Notes under the pieces: generated by a model
Told to the model about the DNA's origin: nothing
What the model saw: only the letters and a program-made list of their open reading frames with translations
The model's database searches: none
Assembly: GCA_963277665.1 (NCBI GenBank)
Contig: OY728133.1
Coordinates: forward strand, 389,311,962-389,375,961
Source: Viscum album
Lineage: Eukaryota; Streptophyta; Magnoliopsida; Santalales; Viscaceae
Length of the DNA stretch: 64,000 nt
Direction: 5' to 3'
Shown: positions 52,464 through 62,400 of the stretch, one piece after another
How the letters are laid out: every line of letters starts with the position of its first letter
Numbering within the stretch: the stretch's first letter is position 1
Position numbers and translations under genes: made by a program

Positions 52464-52470
52464 TATAAAT
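52464..52470 (+). promoter_or_regulatory. TATA box before a C-rich transcribed-looking segment
   Basis: TCTATAAATACCA is followed within ~60 bp by unusually GC-rich DNA up to 52790. Promoter-like, perhaps of a second LTR in this stretch. Not proven. Confidence 0.35.
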
Positions 52471-52523
52471 ACCATTGACATGGTACGATCCCCACCATTA
52501 AGGCTGCCCATGAGGGTCTCCAA

Positions 52524-52769
52524 GTGCTGAAACTAAAAATTCCATATCATTCAAAGAAAGCTGCCTTAAAGCAAGTGACAGTCATCACCACCACCAACCT
52601 CCTCAAGAGATTATCCCTAGAGGATGACAATCATCAACTCAAATATCTGATAAAACGTGGACCAAGGATCCAACTACAAATCCCTTCCAGCTTAGGGGCC
52701 ACCAAGGAGGGCTCCTGTCAACCGACATCACTAGAACCATCTCATGTATACCCTTCAGTCACCTGTTGA
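52524..52769 (+). CDS. Unidentified 81-codon open frame
   Basis: A Lys/Leu-rich frame (KLKIPYHSKKAALKQVTVIT) directly downstream of the TATA box, ending at TGA. No known domain. Probably R-U5 sequence of an LTR rather than a gene, since it sits in a promoter-like context beside tandem arrays. Confidence 0.25.
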   Translation: MLKLKIPYHSKKAALKQVTVITTTNLLKRLSLEDDNHQLKYLIKRGPRIQLQIPSSLGATKEGSCQPTSLEPSHVYPSVTC

Positions 52770-53385
52770 GGGTTCCACCTGACACACTACCACCTCTAAT
52801 ACACATGAACAAGCAAAAACAAAGACACATTAGGTGTGTGAGGTTATAGATAATCATGATAGGGATCATTTCCCCACTCCTAATGATGTCTACCACCATA
52901 TTATGGCAGTAACCGGTGAGAAATCTCATATTCCCACTCACTCAGAACAAGTCTATGTGCATATTATTATATAAGGCATAGAGGAGGTGCATATACCTAC
53001 CCCCTGCATGAATTAAATCAGGATATTACAGTGGCATACGTTGTATATAATTAGGCTCATATTATATATTAAATTGATGATATAGACCAATATATAGAGG
53101 AGACAGAAAATTTGTAGGCTTATATTATTACACACATTTTTTTAAAGTGTAATTTTATTTGTTCAAAAGTTGAAGAGTTCTGTCATAATATTACAACAAT
53201 GGTAGAGATACAAGGACATGCATATATTCCTATCTATATAGAATGGGTGAAAAACACTCTGATCAGTATGAACAAATGGTTACTCCGGAGAAATAACATA
53301 TTATTTCTCCTATCCTAGAGGATTATCTATATATTATTGTAAATGAGGAGACACCAGAACATTCTCATATAATTGTTCTAACCAA

Positions 53386-54250
53386 GGATCACCAAGTGAG
53401 AGAGGCACATGTCTCGGGATATTGGAACATTCATAGTTTAGAATACATGAGGCATATTCCAAAGTCCTATGATCAGGCTCCTATCCCTATTCTATCAATG
53501 GATCACCAAGTGAGAGAAAAACATTCCTTGGGATAGGATCATATTCATATAAAAAATGTCTAATGATATACTCCAAAGGCCCAAGATTAGGCTCATATCC
53601 CCATTCTTGTTGAGGCTCACCATGTGAGATCATAACATGCCTCAGGATAGGCTTATATTCCTTTCAAAAAAGACTCACGACATACACCAAAGGCCTAGGA
53701 TTGGGTTCATATCCCCATTATGGCTGGGAATGACAATGTGAGAGTGGAACATCCCACAGGGAAGGCTCGTATTCCAATCTATAAATCTTAATGTAATATT
53801 TCCATTAGATAATGGAATCCAGGTTCATATCACTACTTTCACTAATGAATGACAACATCAACATTCTTATGAGGTTGTACAGAAGGAGGCTCATATACCT
53901 TATCCCATTGCAATGGTCTGAATATTATAACAGGGAATGAATATTCAAACTAGGCTCATATTCCCACTCTAATCGGGCCTCACCAGGTTAGAGAGAAACA
54001 TTCCTTGATACGAGATCATATTCATATCAAGAAAGACCAGTGAGATACTCCAATGGCTCAGGATCAGGCTTATATCCCCATCCTGATTGAGGATCACCAA
54101 GTGAGTGTGACACACACCTCACGACATGATCATATTCCTACCAATATTATAAAATCTCATTAAAATATTCTAGAATCTTCTCATTAGGGGGCTCATACTC
54201 CCAAATCCCCAAATGCTATTCAAAATGGTCTTGAAACCATCATATAGTAG
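53386..54250 (+). repeat. Degenerate ~114-bp tandem array, about eight copies
   Basis: GGATCACCAAGTGAGAG and variants begin at 53386, 53500, 53614, 53727, 53846, 53976 and 54091. Spacings are 114, 114, 113, 119, 130 and 115 bp. A second block, AGGCTCATATCCCCATTC, recurs between them and in places at ~57-65 bp, which suggests a half-unit origin. Weaker AGGCTCATAT blocks extend back to 53053 and forward to 54312. Confidence 0.75.
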
Positions 54251-55908
54251 GCTCATATCAATACACAATTCTACAAGGCATGTTAGTATATTCTATACAT
54301 GACACAAAATGAGGCTAATATCTCTAATTTTCTATAACACCCCAATCTTCCATGGTACACTTCTCTTTGAATAACATAGTAGTGTGTGTTGTACACACTT
54401 TCGAGTTCTAAAACACCACAACCAATCAACTAGCCATTACGAATAGTAATACCCACTTTTTGAAAATTTATAAATTTTATATTTCACAATAGACTTCATT
54501 TTTGGATTCGGAATATCACAATTATCATAGGGTGAAATTTTGATCCTTCTCTAATAACTTTCATATTTTAATGAATAGTGAAAATTACTAAATTTTAATT
54601 AAAGACAACTTTTTTAATCGAAATAATTAATAGTGATAAATTATGAATTTGAGTGATTTTAAAGTATAATTAGATTTTATTTTTACCAGTTAATCCAATT
54701 TTGGTCATTGAACATAATTTCACATTCAAACTGGACATAAGAAAGTGTGAATCTTTTGATAATTATTATTTGTTAAAAACATGCTTTTGGGTTTGACAAC
54801 GAGAATTACTTTTAAATTAATTTGTGCCTGTGTTTTGAATTTAGAAAAATGGATTCCATATTTTTAATCAGGATGCCCAAATTTTTTAAATAAGTAACTT
54901 TTATTTTTAGACATTTTGAATAATTATTTCGGTAAATATTTCATTTACTATGATTAAAGGGTAAATCCGGTAAATAAGGGTAAAAAATAATATTATAATG
55001 ACACCAAATTACCCTAAAACGTGTTATAACCCTATTGGTTGATAAATTTCCAACCATGTGAATATTTGGGTCGATTTTGGGACCCCATGGAGCCACTTTT
55101 AAATGATAATGACACTTTATATTAGTTAAGTTAAAGTAAATATAAAAATGACATAAACATACACCTTTTAGAAAAAACAATTTTTACATAGGGTTATATA
55201 TGTTATATTTTCAACTATAAATATTTATTAGAAATATAAAAATATTTCCTACATAATGGTATTTTATTTATAATTTTTAGACATTTAATAATTAAATTTA
55301 TTTATGACACAATGATGATGCGGTATTTTTCTTTATTAATGAAAGAATCAAATAATTGGTATTATAAATGTTATAATAAATATAATTTGAAAGTTTTGAT
55401 GCCATAAACTAATTTTATTGGTTAATATGACATGTTAGGATTGATTAAATTAATTTTTTTATGAATTAATAATGTTATTAAGACTTTAGAAAAAATAAAT
55501 TATTAAATAGTGTCAAAATTGACATAAAGGATTTAAAAAATATATATATTATTAATTGATATAATATTACTAAAAATATGAGTTTCGTAAAAAGGACTTA
55601 TATGATGATATTTATGTCATTAATGAACCACTTGGGGTTCTCTTGGCAGTTTATAGTAAGTTTTATAACCAAATAATATAAAAATACAAAGAGACATGGT
55701 AAATGTCAAACTAATTATCTAAGAGTTAAATCTAAAAGATGAATTTAATATAGTGACCCAAACCGGTAAAACACCTATTGGTTGAGTGGTTTTTTACCCA
55801 TCCCCACCTTATACTTTAAATAATCCAGTTTGTATCCATTAGAAATCATATATGAATTTATTATAAAATAATGCTTTAAGTTTTTCCTAAAGAGCCCCTC
55901 CTCCCCCT

Positions 55909-55917
55909 TATAAAAGG
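55909..55917 (+). promoter_or_regulatory. TATA box of LTR-A
   Basis: TATAAAAGG in the context CCTCCCCCT...ACACCACTTATAACC. Transcription is expected to begin near 55940. Confidence 0.65.
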
Positions 55918-56080
55918 ACACCACTTATAACCAATTATTCATACATTCAAAGACTTTTGAATCTGCCAAAACCTTCCCAAAAATCATCTAAACTTCCCTC
56001 AATTAAACCCAGAGGCCTTAGTTTGATCATAAATCCAACCTAAGGATCCCTTTTCATCAAATCAAAAGAAAGAACCAGTA

Positions 56081-56092
56081 GAAGAGGTAAGG
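56081..56092 (+). other. Conserved splice-donor-like site 1 in LTR-A
   Basis: GAAGAG|GTAAGG, GT at 56087, 178 bp after the TATA box and 166 bp before hairpin 1. A consensus-quality plant donor, but splicing is not shown. Confidence 0.4.
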
Positions 56093-56239
56093 TTTTCACC
56101 ACCCTCTTTCAAGTTCTTTTCTTCTTCCACTTCTTCTTTCTTTGTTATTTGCATTATAAAATAATAACTCTAGCATATTCTATATAATATTATGTTATTA
56201 TAAATATGGTACAACCATATTCATTATTCTATCCATTCT

Positions 56240-56311
56240 TTGAATAACATGTCACCAAACGTGCGTACGTACAATTTACCGTCTCCACGTCGTGGTGTAA
56301 TTGTTATTCAA
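56240..56311 (+). repeat. Leader hairpin 1 of LTR-A
   Basis: Inner arms CACCA-a-ACGTG (56253-56263) and CACGT-cg-TGGTG (56286-56297). Middle arms TTGAATAACA (56240-56249) and TGTTATTCAA (56302-56311) are a perfect 10-bp match. Head: CGTACGTACAATTTACCGTC. Confidence 0.7.
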
Positions 56312-56440
56312 TACATTATTATTTGCATGGGTATAATAATGATGTGTAATTGATGTAAATAATGAGTATAACATGATACTGATTTTGTATATATGATATA
56401 CTATCCAATTATATATTATTTTAATATCAAAAGAATTATA

Positions 56441-56490
56441 TTATCATTCGTGCGTACGTACGGATTACCGTTTCAACGAACGCGATGAGA
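56441..56490 (+). repeat. Leader hairpin 2 of LTR-A
   Basis: Inner arms TTCGT (56447-56451) and ACGAA (56476-56480). The apical stem ACGG-ATTA-CCGT (56460-56471) is perfect. It lies 194 bp after hairpin 1. Only two modules exist in this LTR. Confidence 0.6.
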
Positions 56491-56802
56491 TTCATTCCCC
56501 ATCGTATCCATTCAAGAATAATTTTCATTTGATGATTAAAAATAATGTTTAAAGACTTGATATCATTCTGGATATGAGTAATATAAATCTCATACATAAC
56601 AAATATGACTCACATAACAACAAATATAAAAGAAAACGAATCCATTAACACCTGAAATGATGATAATACAAAGATATTATTAACAAAACAATGTTAAAAA
56701 ATTATATATGATATCACATTAATGTATATGATTCATGTATAATTTAATAAAAATTATTTAACCATTATAAAAGAGTTTAACCTACCATAAACCAAGGAAA
56801 AG

Positions 56803-56815
56803 TACAAGGTAAGGG
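56803..56815 (+). other. Conserved splice-donor-like site 2 in LTR-A
   Basis: TACAAG|GTAAGGG, GT at 56809. It lies 722 bp after donor 1, as in the solo LTR (722), against 920-927 bp in LTR-1 and LTR-B, which have one more hairpin module. Confidence 0.4.
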
Positions 56816-57478
56816 TTAATTTCACAATCTCTTTATTATCTGAGGTTGTTTTTACGTAAGTATTTACTAGGACCACTCTATCATCCACATCCATGTTTCT
56901 TAAAAATGTATTTCAAAATACTTTTACTATTTACCAGACAATGGGTTAAATTAATTTATACCCTTATGTGTTTTGATTGGAATCTTTTCGTTGTTTTCCA
57001 AACGAGGTACTTTTTGACCTTTTAGACAAATTTAAGGTAAGAATATTTTTGTAACTTATACGGTGGGTGCAGTTATTTTCCGCCATTATAACATCATTAA
57101 AGATTCCCTTACAATCATATAAAAATATTTCCAAAATAAATATTTTCTTTATAATTATGTGACTCTTAAATGATTTCAAAATAGAAAGAGATGTTTCTCT
57201 AAAAAGGGTTGTGATTTCATCTATGTCAACATCATTTGATTAATTTTAAGTTTATTTTAAATTGATTTGTTATGATACAAAACTTTAATATTGTATTGAA
57301 GGTTTTGTAATACGTTTGACTGTGAATGTGCTATTTTTATACCATTCATGGTTTATGGTTAAAGTATTGACATTTCTTATCTTAGTTTTAATATGAATGT
57401 TTATGTTATGTTTAAACCTTTTTATATAAGGAATGTATTGGACTTAGTAAGTGAAGGGTGGAGCCTGTTATAGCTCCT

Positions 57479-57504
57479 CGATGCATCGGTAGGTCTCATG
57501 AGAC
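57479..57504 (+). repeat. Paired palindromes in LTR-A
   Basis: CGATGCATCG (57479-57488) and GTCTCATGAGAC (57493-57504), both perfect. They lie just downstream of the conserved GGACTTAGTAAGTGAAGGGT. Confidence 0.7.
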
Positions 57505-58119
57505 AACTAGACGTGGAATTGGCCAAGGCCATTGCCCTATTTGATATGTGGTTTTGGCCAAGGCCTTAATCATTTTTAGATGTCTTGGTCGAGGCCTTGA
57601 CAAAATGTTTCCGAATGTCTGACATTATACATTCCCTCATTATGAAAATAATATTGATGGTTCATGTGGACATTCGACTAGTAGAATTCCAATAATTATG
57701 TTTTATTATGGTATTATTTACTCAGGTCATATTCCTTCTATAAAAGTATTCATGTTCATTATTGGTAAAGGCATGTGGTTCAATTATTCACCATGATTAA
57801 TATTTATGTTATCTTCTGCTGTATTTCTTACCCTTACTGAGCATTTGATCTCACCCCTTTCTTAAGTTTCATTTTCCCAGGATGTGAAGAAGTATTTTAT
57901 GACTAACCTGCAGGGATAGTTTGAGGGGACATGTGTGTGGACTGTGGAGACAATGTTGTTGTAGTTTTTAACTATATTATCTAATGTAAGACTTATGAAT
58001 GTATCTAGTGTTTCCAAGGATACTAAACTAATCGGTCTTTCGAGACTTGATCTTCTGTGATCATGCCAATGTTATGTAATAATTCACTGACTCTAGGTAA
58101 CTGGGGTCAGGGTGTTACA

Positions 58120-58675
58120 ATTGGTATCATAGTAAGTTTAGTACATGAAACTAGATTTAGATAAACTCTGATTAGAGCACATAGCCCTAAGATAAACTTT
58201 GAGGATTAGTATAGAAGAACTTCCTAGAATTTTGGTATTATAGTGATTTTGTGAGTTTTACGAGAAATAAATCCCTGTCTGGATACGAGCAGGTAGAGGT
58301 GGCTCTGACACAGATGTACCTAGGGGTAAAAACCGAAGACACCACTTTGAGCTAGACTCGAACGGGAACTGGTGCACGACAATGGGCCTTGCGGCACCCA
58401 TGGCTACAACACTCCTGGGGGATATGCTTAGGATAATTTTCATTTTATTTACAAAACATTATGAAGGGTTTATGAGTATATACTTCCACAAAGAAAACAT
58501 TTTTAGGATTGTGGATTATATCCATATATATATCAATTCATGTTAAGTGTTTTACAAGTTTGGATTTATGCATTGTAATTCATAAACTAATCTAGTGTAT
58601 GCCATTGTTTAGAAATTGCACCTAGTGGAAGGAATGGAAACCGTATCAATACACGCACTCCATGTAGGGATTTAC
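58120..58675 (+). pseudogene. Element A primer site, leader and first ~60 nt of gag, interrupted
   Basis: TTGGTATCATAG (58121-58132) is the primer site, one base off the iMet form TTGGTATCAGAG. The leader aligns base by base with 62401-62904. The gag start is ATTGCACCTAGTGGAAGG at 58615, where element B has ATGGCGCCTAGTGGAAGG, so the start codon is mutated. The alignment stops after GTAGGGATT at about codon 20, where LTR-B begins. The rest of element A gag should lie beyond the right edge, past the far LTR of element B. Confidence 0.75.
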
Positions 58676-58798
58676 TATAACACCCCGAGCTTCCACAATA
58701 CGCTTCTCATTCAATAATGCAATAGCTTGCATTGTACGCAACTTCGAGTTCTAAAACACTGCGACTAATCAAAGTTGCCGTTATGAATAGTAATAACC

Positions 58799-59285
58799 AC
58801 TTTTTAAAACTATAGAAATTTTATATTTCAAAATGGACTTCATTTTTGGATTCTGAATATAAAAATTAGCCTATGTTAAATTTTTGGTATTTTTCTGAGA
58901 ACTTCTAATTTTTTATGAATAGTGAAAAATACTTAAAAACAATTTTTTAATCAAAATAATTTATAGTGATAAATTATACTATTTATTGGTTTTAAAGTAT
59001 AATTAGAATATATTTTTACCATTTTATCCAATGGTGGTCATTAGAATTAATTTAACATTGAAATTGGACATAAACAATTGCCAATCTTTTGATATTAATT
59101 GTTTCTTAAAAACACAGTATTTGTTGTGACGGTGGGAATTAATTATAAGATTAATTAATGCAACTTATATGTATGGAATTTTTTAAAATAGAAATAATTT
59201 TTGAATTCAGAATATCAATTATAGCTTAGGGTGAAATTTTGGCATTGTTCTGAAAAACTTCAATTTTTGATGAATAGTGAAACCA
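58799..59285 (+). repeat. Tandem duplication inside U3 of LTR-B
   Basis: The block AAATTTT...ATAGTGAAA around 58799-58925 recurs at about 59174-59284. Shared words are TTTTTGRATTC, GAATAT, TTTTTGATGAATAGTGAAA-like and AAATTTTTGG/AAATTTTGG. Period is ~370 bp. Not present as a pair in LTR-A. Confidence 0.5.
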
Positions 59286-60031
59286 CTAAGTGGTAGTTAA
59301 ATAACTGATTTTTCGTTTAAATGAAATATTACCACTTCTGTGATTTGAATTTCAAAAATCCGACATACATGGTTGTCATTAGGAAGTAAAATATGGTTCA
59401 ATGGGATTAAAATATTTTTTGGTGAATAGTAACTTTTAAGTTCTTAACCGCGATTAGAGGTAATTAGTGTAGTTTAAGGTAAAAATAATGTTTTAATAAT
59501 ATGAGATGAGCTTGACACATGTCCTACCCTCATTGGATGTGCCATGGCCGACCTAGACAATCCATGGGTCAACTTGGGGACCCCATGGAGCCACTTTAGT
59601 TCGAAAATGACATAAATACCTTTTCTTTAATGTTAAAGTAAAAAATGACACAAACATGAAATGTTTTACTAAAACACTTTTTACATGGGGTTCTACAAGT
59701 CATATTTTTGACTATAAATATTCATTGTAAAGATAAAAAGTTTTCCTACAACATATTATTTTTATTATAATTTTTAGACATTAAATAAATTAAATTATTT
59801 ATGACATCAGTATGATGCAGCGATGACCTCATTATTTAACGATTTTAATAAAATGAAAAGATAATGTACAATCCAAGGCTTAAACTTGTCCAACGACTAT
59901 TGGATGGGTAGATTTCTAACCCTTATCACCTTAGACACGAATTATATAAGTGTGAGACCTTTAGAATCTGAAAAGCATTGTATAATAATGTAAAATTTCC
60001 TTACTTTCCAAGAGTGCCCCTCCTCTCCTCT

Positions 60032-60040
60032 TATAAAAGG
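60032..60040 (+). promoter_or_regulatory. TATA box of LTR-B
   Basis: TATAAAAGG after TCCTCTCCTCT and before CCCCCACCTC. Confidence 0.65.
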
Positions 60041-60201
60041 CCCCCACCTCTACCACCTCATTCACACTTTCAAGCCATTTGGCTCGGCCAACCTCTGCCC
60101 AAATACTATCCCAACTTCCCCCTCTTACTTCTAGAAGCCTCACATTGGTCAGAACTCTTCCCAAGGAAGCCTTTGGCTCAAATCAAAAAGAGTTACCCGA
60201 T

Positions 60202-60213
60202 TTTGAGGTAATG
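60202..60213 (+). other. Conserved splice-donor-like site 1 in LTR-B
   Basis: TTTGAG|GTAATG, GT at 60208, 176 bp after the TATA box. Confidence 0.35.
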
Positions 60214-60380
60214 TCTTCTCTAATGTTGTTTTGTTTAATTTTTATTCTCCAACCACCTAAACTCTTTTTATTCATTTCTTTTGTAACAACACCAGTATCC
60301 TCAATATACTAGGATGTTTTTATAAGAAGTATTCGAGCTACACTTACACACACCTACATATAATGGTTAAAGAACATACA

Positions 60381-60415
60381 GTTTCTGTGGATGGCGAATT
60401 TCTGCCTCACGAAAC
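60381..60415 (+). repeat. Leader hairpin 1 of LTR-B, short head
   Basis: Arms GTTTC-t-GTG (60381-60389) and CACGAAAC (60408-60415) pair over 8 bp with one bulge, although the head has lost the GTACGTAC part and reads GATGGCGAATTTCTGCCT. The stem sequence is unrelated to that of the other copies. Confidence 0.55.
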
Positions 60416-60574
60416 GATGATTGTTCAACACTCATATAACACCTTCAAAGGTGTCCATTAAGATGTCACTATATTTATATAGGATATATAATATGTTTAT
60501 GTTTTACTTATGCTTCTGTATTTTTCATTTATGGAATACTTTATGATTTCCATTATGGGTAAACGCGATAATTT

Positions 60575-60615
60575 CATTTTAGGAAGTGCGGACTACCGCC
60601 CCCTCAAAGTGATGT
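60575..60615 (+). repeat. Leader hairpin 2 of LTR-B, with compensated apical stem
   Basis: The apical stem is GCGG-ACTA-CCGC (60588-60599), where other copies have ACGG-NTTA-CCGT: the closing pair changed from A-T to G-C on both sides. Supporting arms CATTTT and AAAGTG pair with one G-T. Confidence 0.55.
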
Positions 60616-60740
60616 GAATCGTTAATGCCATATGTGGGATGTATAAAGGATGGAGTAAATGATATTATATATGATATTATACTGGAACTATATTATACCT
60701 TTATATAATTATGATTTCATTCCATTAAATATGAAATAGA

Positions 60741-60801
60741 AATGAAAGTAGCGTTCATGCGTACGTACGGCTTACCGTCTCCATGAACGGTGCATTTCAT
60801 T
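60741..60801 (+). repeat. Leader hairpin 3 of LTR-B, best preserved
   Basis: Perfect inner arms CGTTCATG (60752-60759) and CATGAACG (60782-60789), perfect outer arms AATGAAA (60741-60747) and TTTCATT (60795-60801), apical stem ACGG-CTTA-CCGT (60767-60778), and the palindromic GTACGTAC in the head. Confidence 0.75.
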
Positions 60802-61089
60802 TTTAGATCTAAATGTTATGTAATAATATAAATGCATGTATATACTGGATATATATGAGATATATGATATCTATATCATGAATATAATTCTGGATATAAT
60901 GGATATATCACCACATGAACAACTTGTAATTATAAGAATGTTATTTTTGACTCAAGTACCTAAGATCGACAAAATGACCGTTATAAACTTAAATAATTAC
61001 ATAATGTTCATAACATGGTAATAAGGGATATAAAAGGAGTAATGAACATGAAAAAGGTTCTTAAGTAAATAGGAATTAACTCTAGTTTA

Positions 61090-61141
61090 TTATTCAGGAG
61101 GTTAAAGAACGGTCGAGTCAGGACAGGACGCAAGGTAAGGG
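61090..61141 (+). other. Acceptor- and donor-like pair in LTR-B leader
   Basis: TTTATTATTCAG|GAGG (to 61098) looks like a splice acceptor, and CGCAAG|GTAAGGG (GT at 61135) a donor, which would bound a ~36-nt exon. The donor is conserved in all LTRs. The acceptor is not evident in LTR-A. Confidence 0.3.
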
Positions 61142-61788
61142 AACTTCTTAACCCAATTTCTATTCTTTGGGTTAATCTCCTACTTTCAAATTATGTCATG
61201 ATATTATTATGTCGTATATTGTATTTGTACTTTATTTATGTGTACTTATAGTGAATACACATAATAGATCTACTTTATTTAAAAAAAATGATCTTTGTAA
61301 GGGTCTTCGTCTCAATCTCCTTTCATTAAGGCATATTTGGTTTTATACACAACTTTCTTTTATACGGTGTATAAACCCTTTGACTTTTACGTTTATTCAA
61401 AAGGAATCTTTTTTATACGAAGCGTTTTACTAAACGACAAAAAGGGAATGTTTTTCTTTCCGTACTTATGCGGCGACAACGACTTCTCCGCCGCCGTGAC
61501 CATTATTTGAGTTTCGGCTTCCTCTACAAGCCATCACTTTTTTTTAAAGAAAAATAAATACAAAGTTTTAACATTCTTTTATTTTGGTATTGTAAATGGT
61601 TTTGAAAGCGTTTTTATTATATCAATGTGTTGTATTGATATCTTGTGATTGAAATGTGGAAATGTTATGTTTCCTTTATGCATTTTTTATGTGATACGAT
61701 TATGTTATGGTTTATGATATGTTTAAACCTATTCATATGAGGAATGAATTGGACTTAATAAGTGATGGGTGGAGCCCGCTATAGATCC

Positions 61789-61815
61789 TCGATGCATCGA
61801 CAGGTCTCATGAGAC
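61789..61815 (+). repeat. Paired palindromes in LTR-B
   Basis: TCGATGCATCGA (61789-61800) and GTCTCATGAGAC (61804-61815), both perfect and 3 bp apart. Confidence 0.7.
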
Positions 61816-62400
61816 AAACTAGTGTATTGGCATGAGGCCTTGACAAAATCTTATTTGTGGTCTTGGCACGAGGCCTTGACTACGTTGTTATGATAGTCCG
61901 ACATTATGCATTCCATCATTATGAAAGTGGTTATTGATATTGCATGTGATTATTCGACCAGTAGAATATCCATGTGAAGAAGTAAATTGCATTATCTCAT
62001 TTTACTTTTTCCATATTATGTTGATGTTCAAGTTTAAAAGGATTTTGTTTTAGTCATACATTGCCTTAAATGTTTATGTTTATTTATGAAAGCTTCCGCA
62101 ATATTGTTATCCTTACTGAGCATCTGAGCTCACCCCTTTCAATGTTTTAATTTTTCCAGGATGTGAAGAAGTATATTATGAATGACCTGCAGGGATAGTC
62201 AGAAGAGGATATGAGTGTGGACTATGAAGACCATGTTATTTTAGTTTTTTTACTTTATGTTGTAATGTAAGACTTATGAATGTATCTAGTGTTTCTAAGG
62301 CTACTAAACTAATCGGCCTTTCGAGACTTGATCTTTTGTGATCATGCCAATGTTACGAAGTAGTGCACTGACTCTGGGTAGCTGGGGTCGGGGCGTTACA

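Larger units (their letters stand above)
54333..58119 (+). mobile_element. LTR-A, 5' LTR of gypsy element A
   Basis: 3787 bp from TATAACACCCC (TG start changed to TA) to GGTCAGGGTGTTACA. It ends 2 bp before a primer site. It is close in sequence and length to the solo LTR (3781 bp) across U3, TATA, hairpins and the AGGCCTTGAC region. U3 is ~1.58 kb, so the transcribed R-U5 leader within the LTR would be ~2.2 kb, unusually long. Confidence 0.85.
58676..62400 (+). mobile_element. LTR-B, 5' LTR of gypsy element B
   Basis: 3725 bp from TATAACACCCC to GGGGCGTTACA. Same landmarks as LTR-A but clearly diverged, with three hairpin modules instead of two. Its left flank TTTAC (58671-58675) should reappear after the unseen 3' LTR if this is a clean insertion. 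Confidence 0.85.

Noticed and set aside
49802..54250. Regularly spaced repeats considered as a CRISPR array.
   Set aside because: Units are contiguous and diverged, with no unique spacers, and the context is plant retroelement DNA.
55909..58119. Search of the LTR leaders for hammerhead or twister ribozyme cores, since some plant retroelements carry ribozymes.
   Set aside because: No CUGANGA with GAAA core or twister consensus was seen. A CACGAAAC word at 60408 is an arm of hairpin 1, not a hammerhead.
58258..58443. Minus-strand frame repeated at 62425-62730 (IILSISP, RPVVHQFPFESS).
   Set aside because: Its similarity comes from the duplicated element leader. It is antisense to the leader and carries no known domain.
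59961..60312. Overlapping open frames on both strands in LTR-B.
   Set aside because: They lie in the C-rich promoter/R segment of the LTR, which has few stops by composition. No domain.
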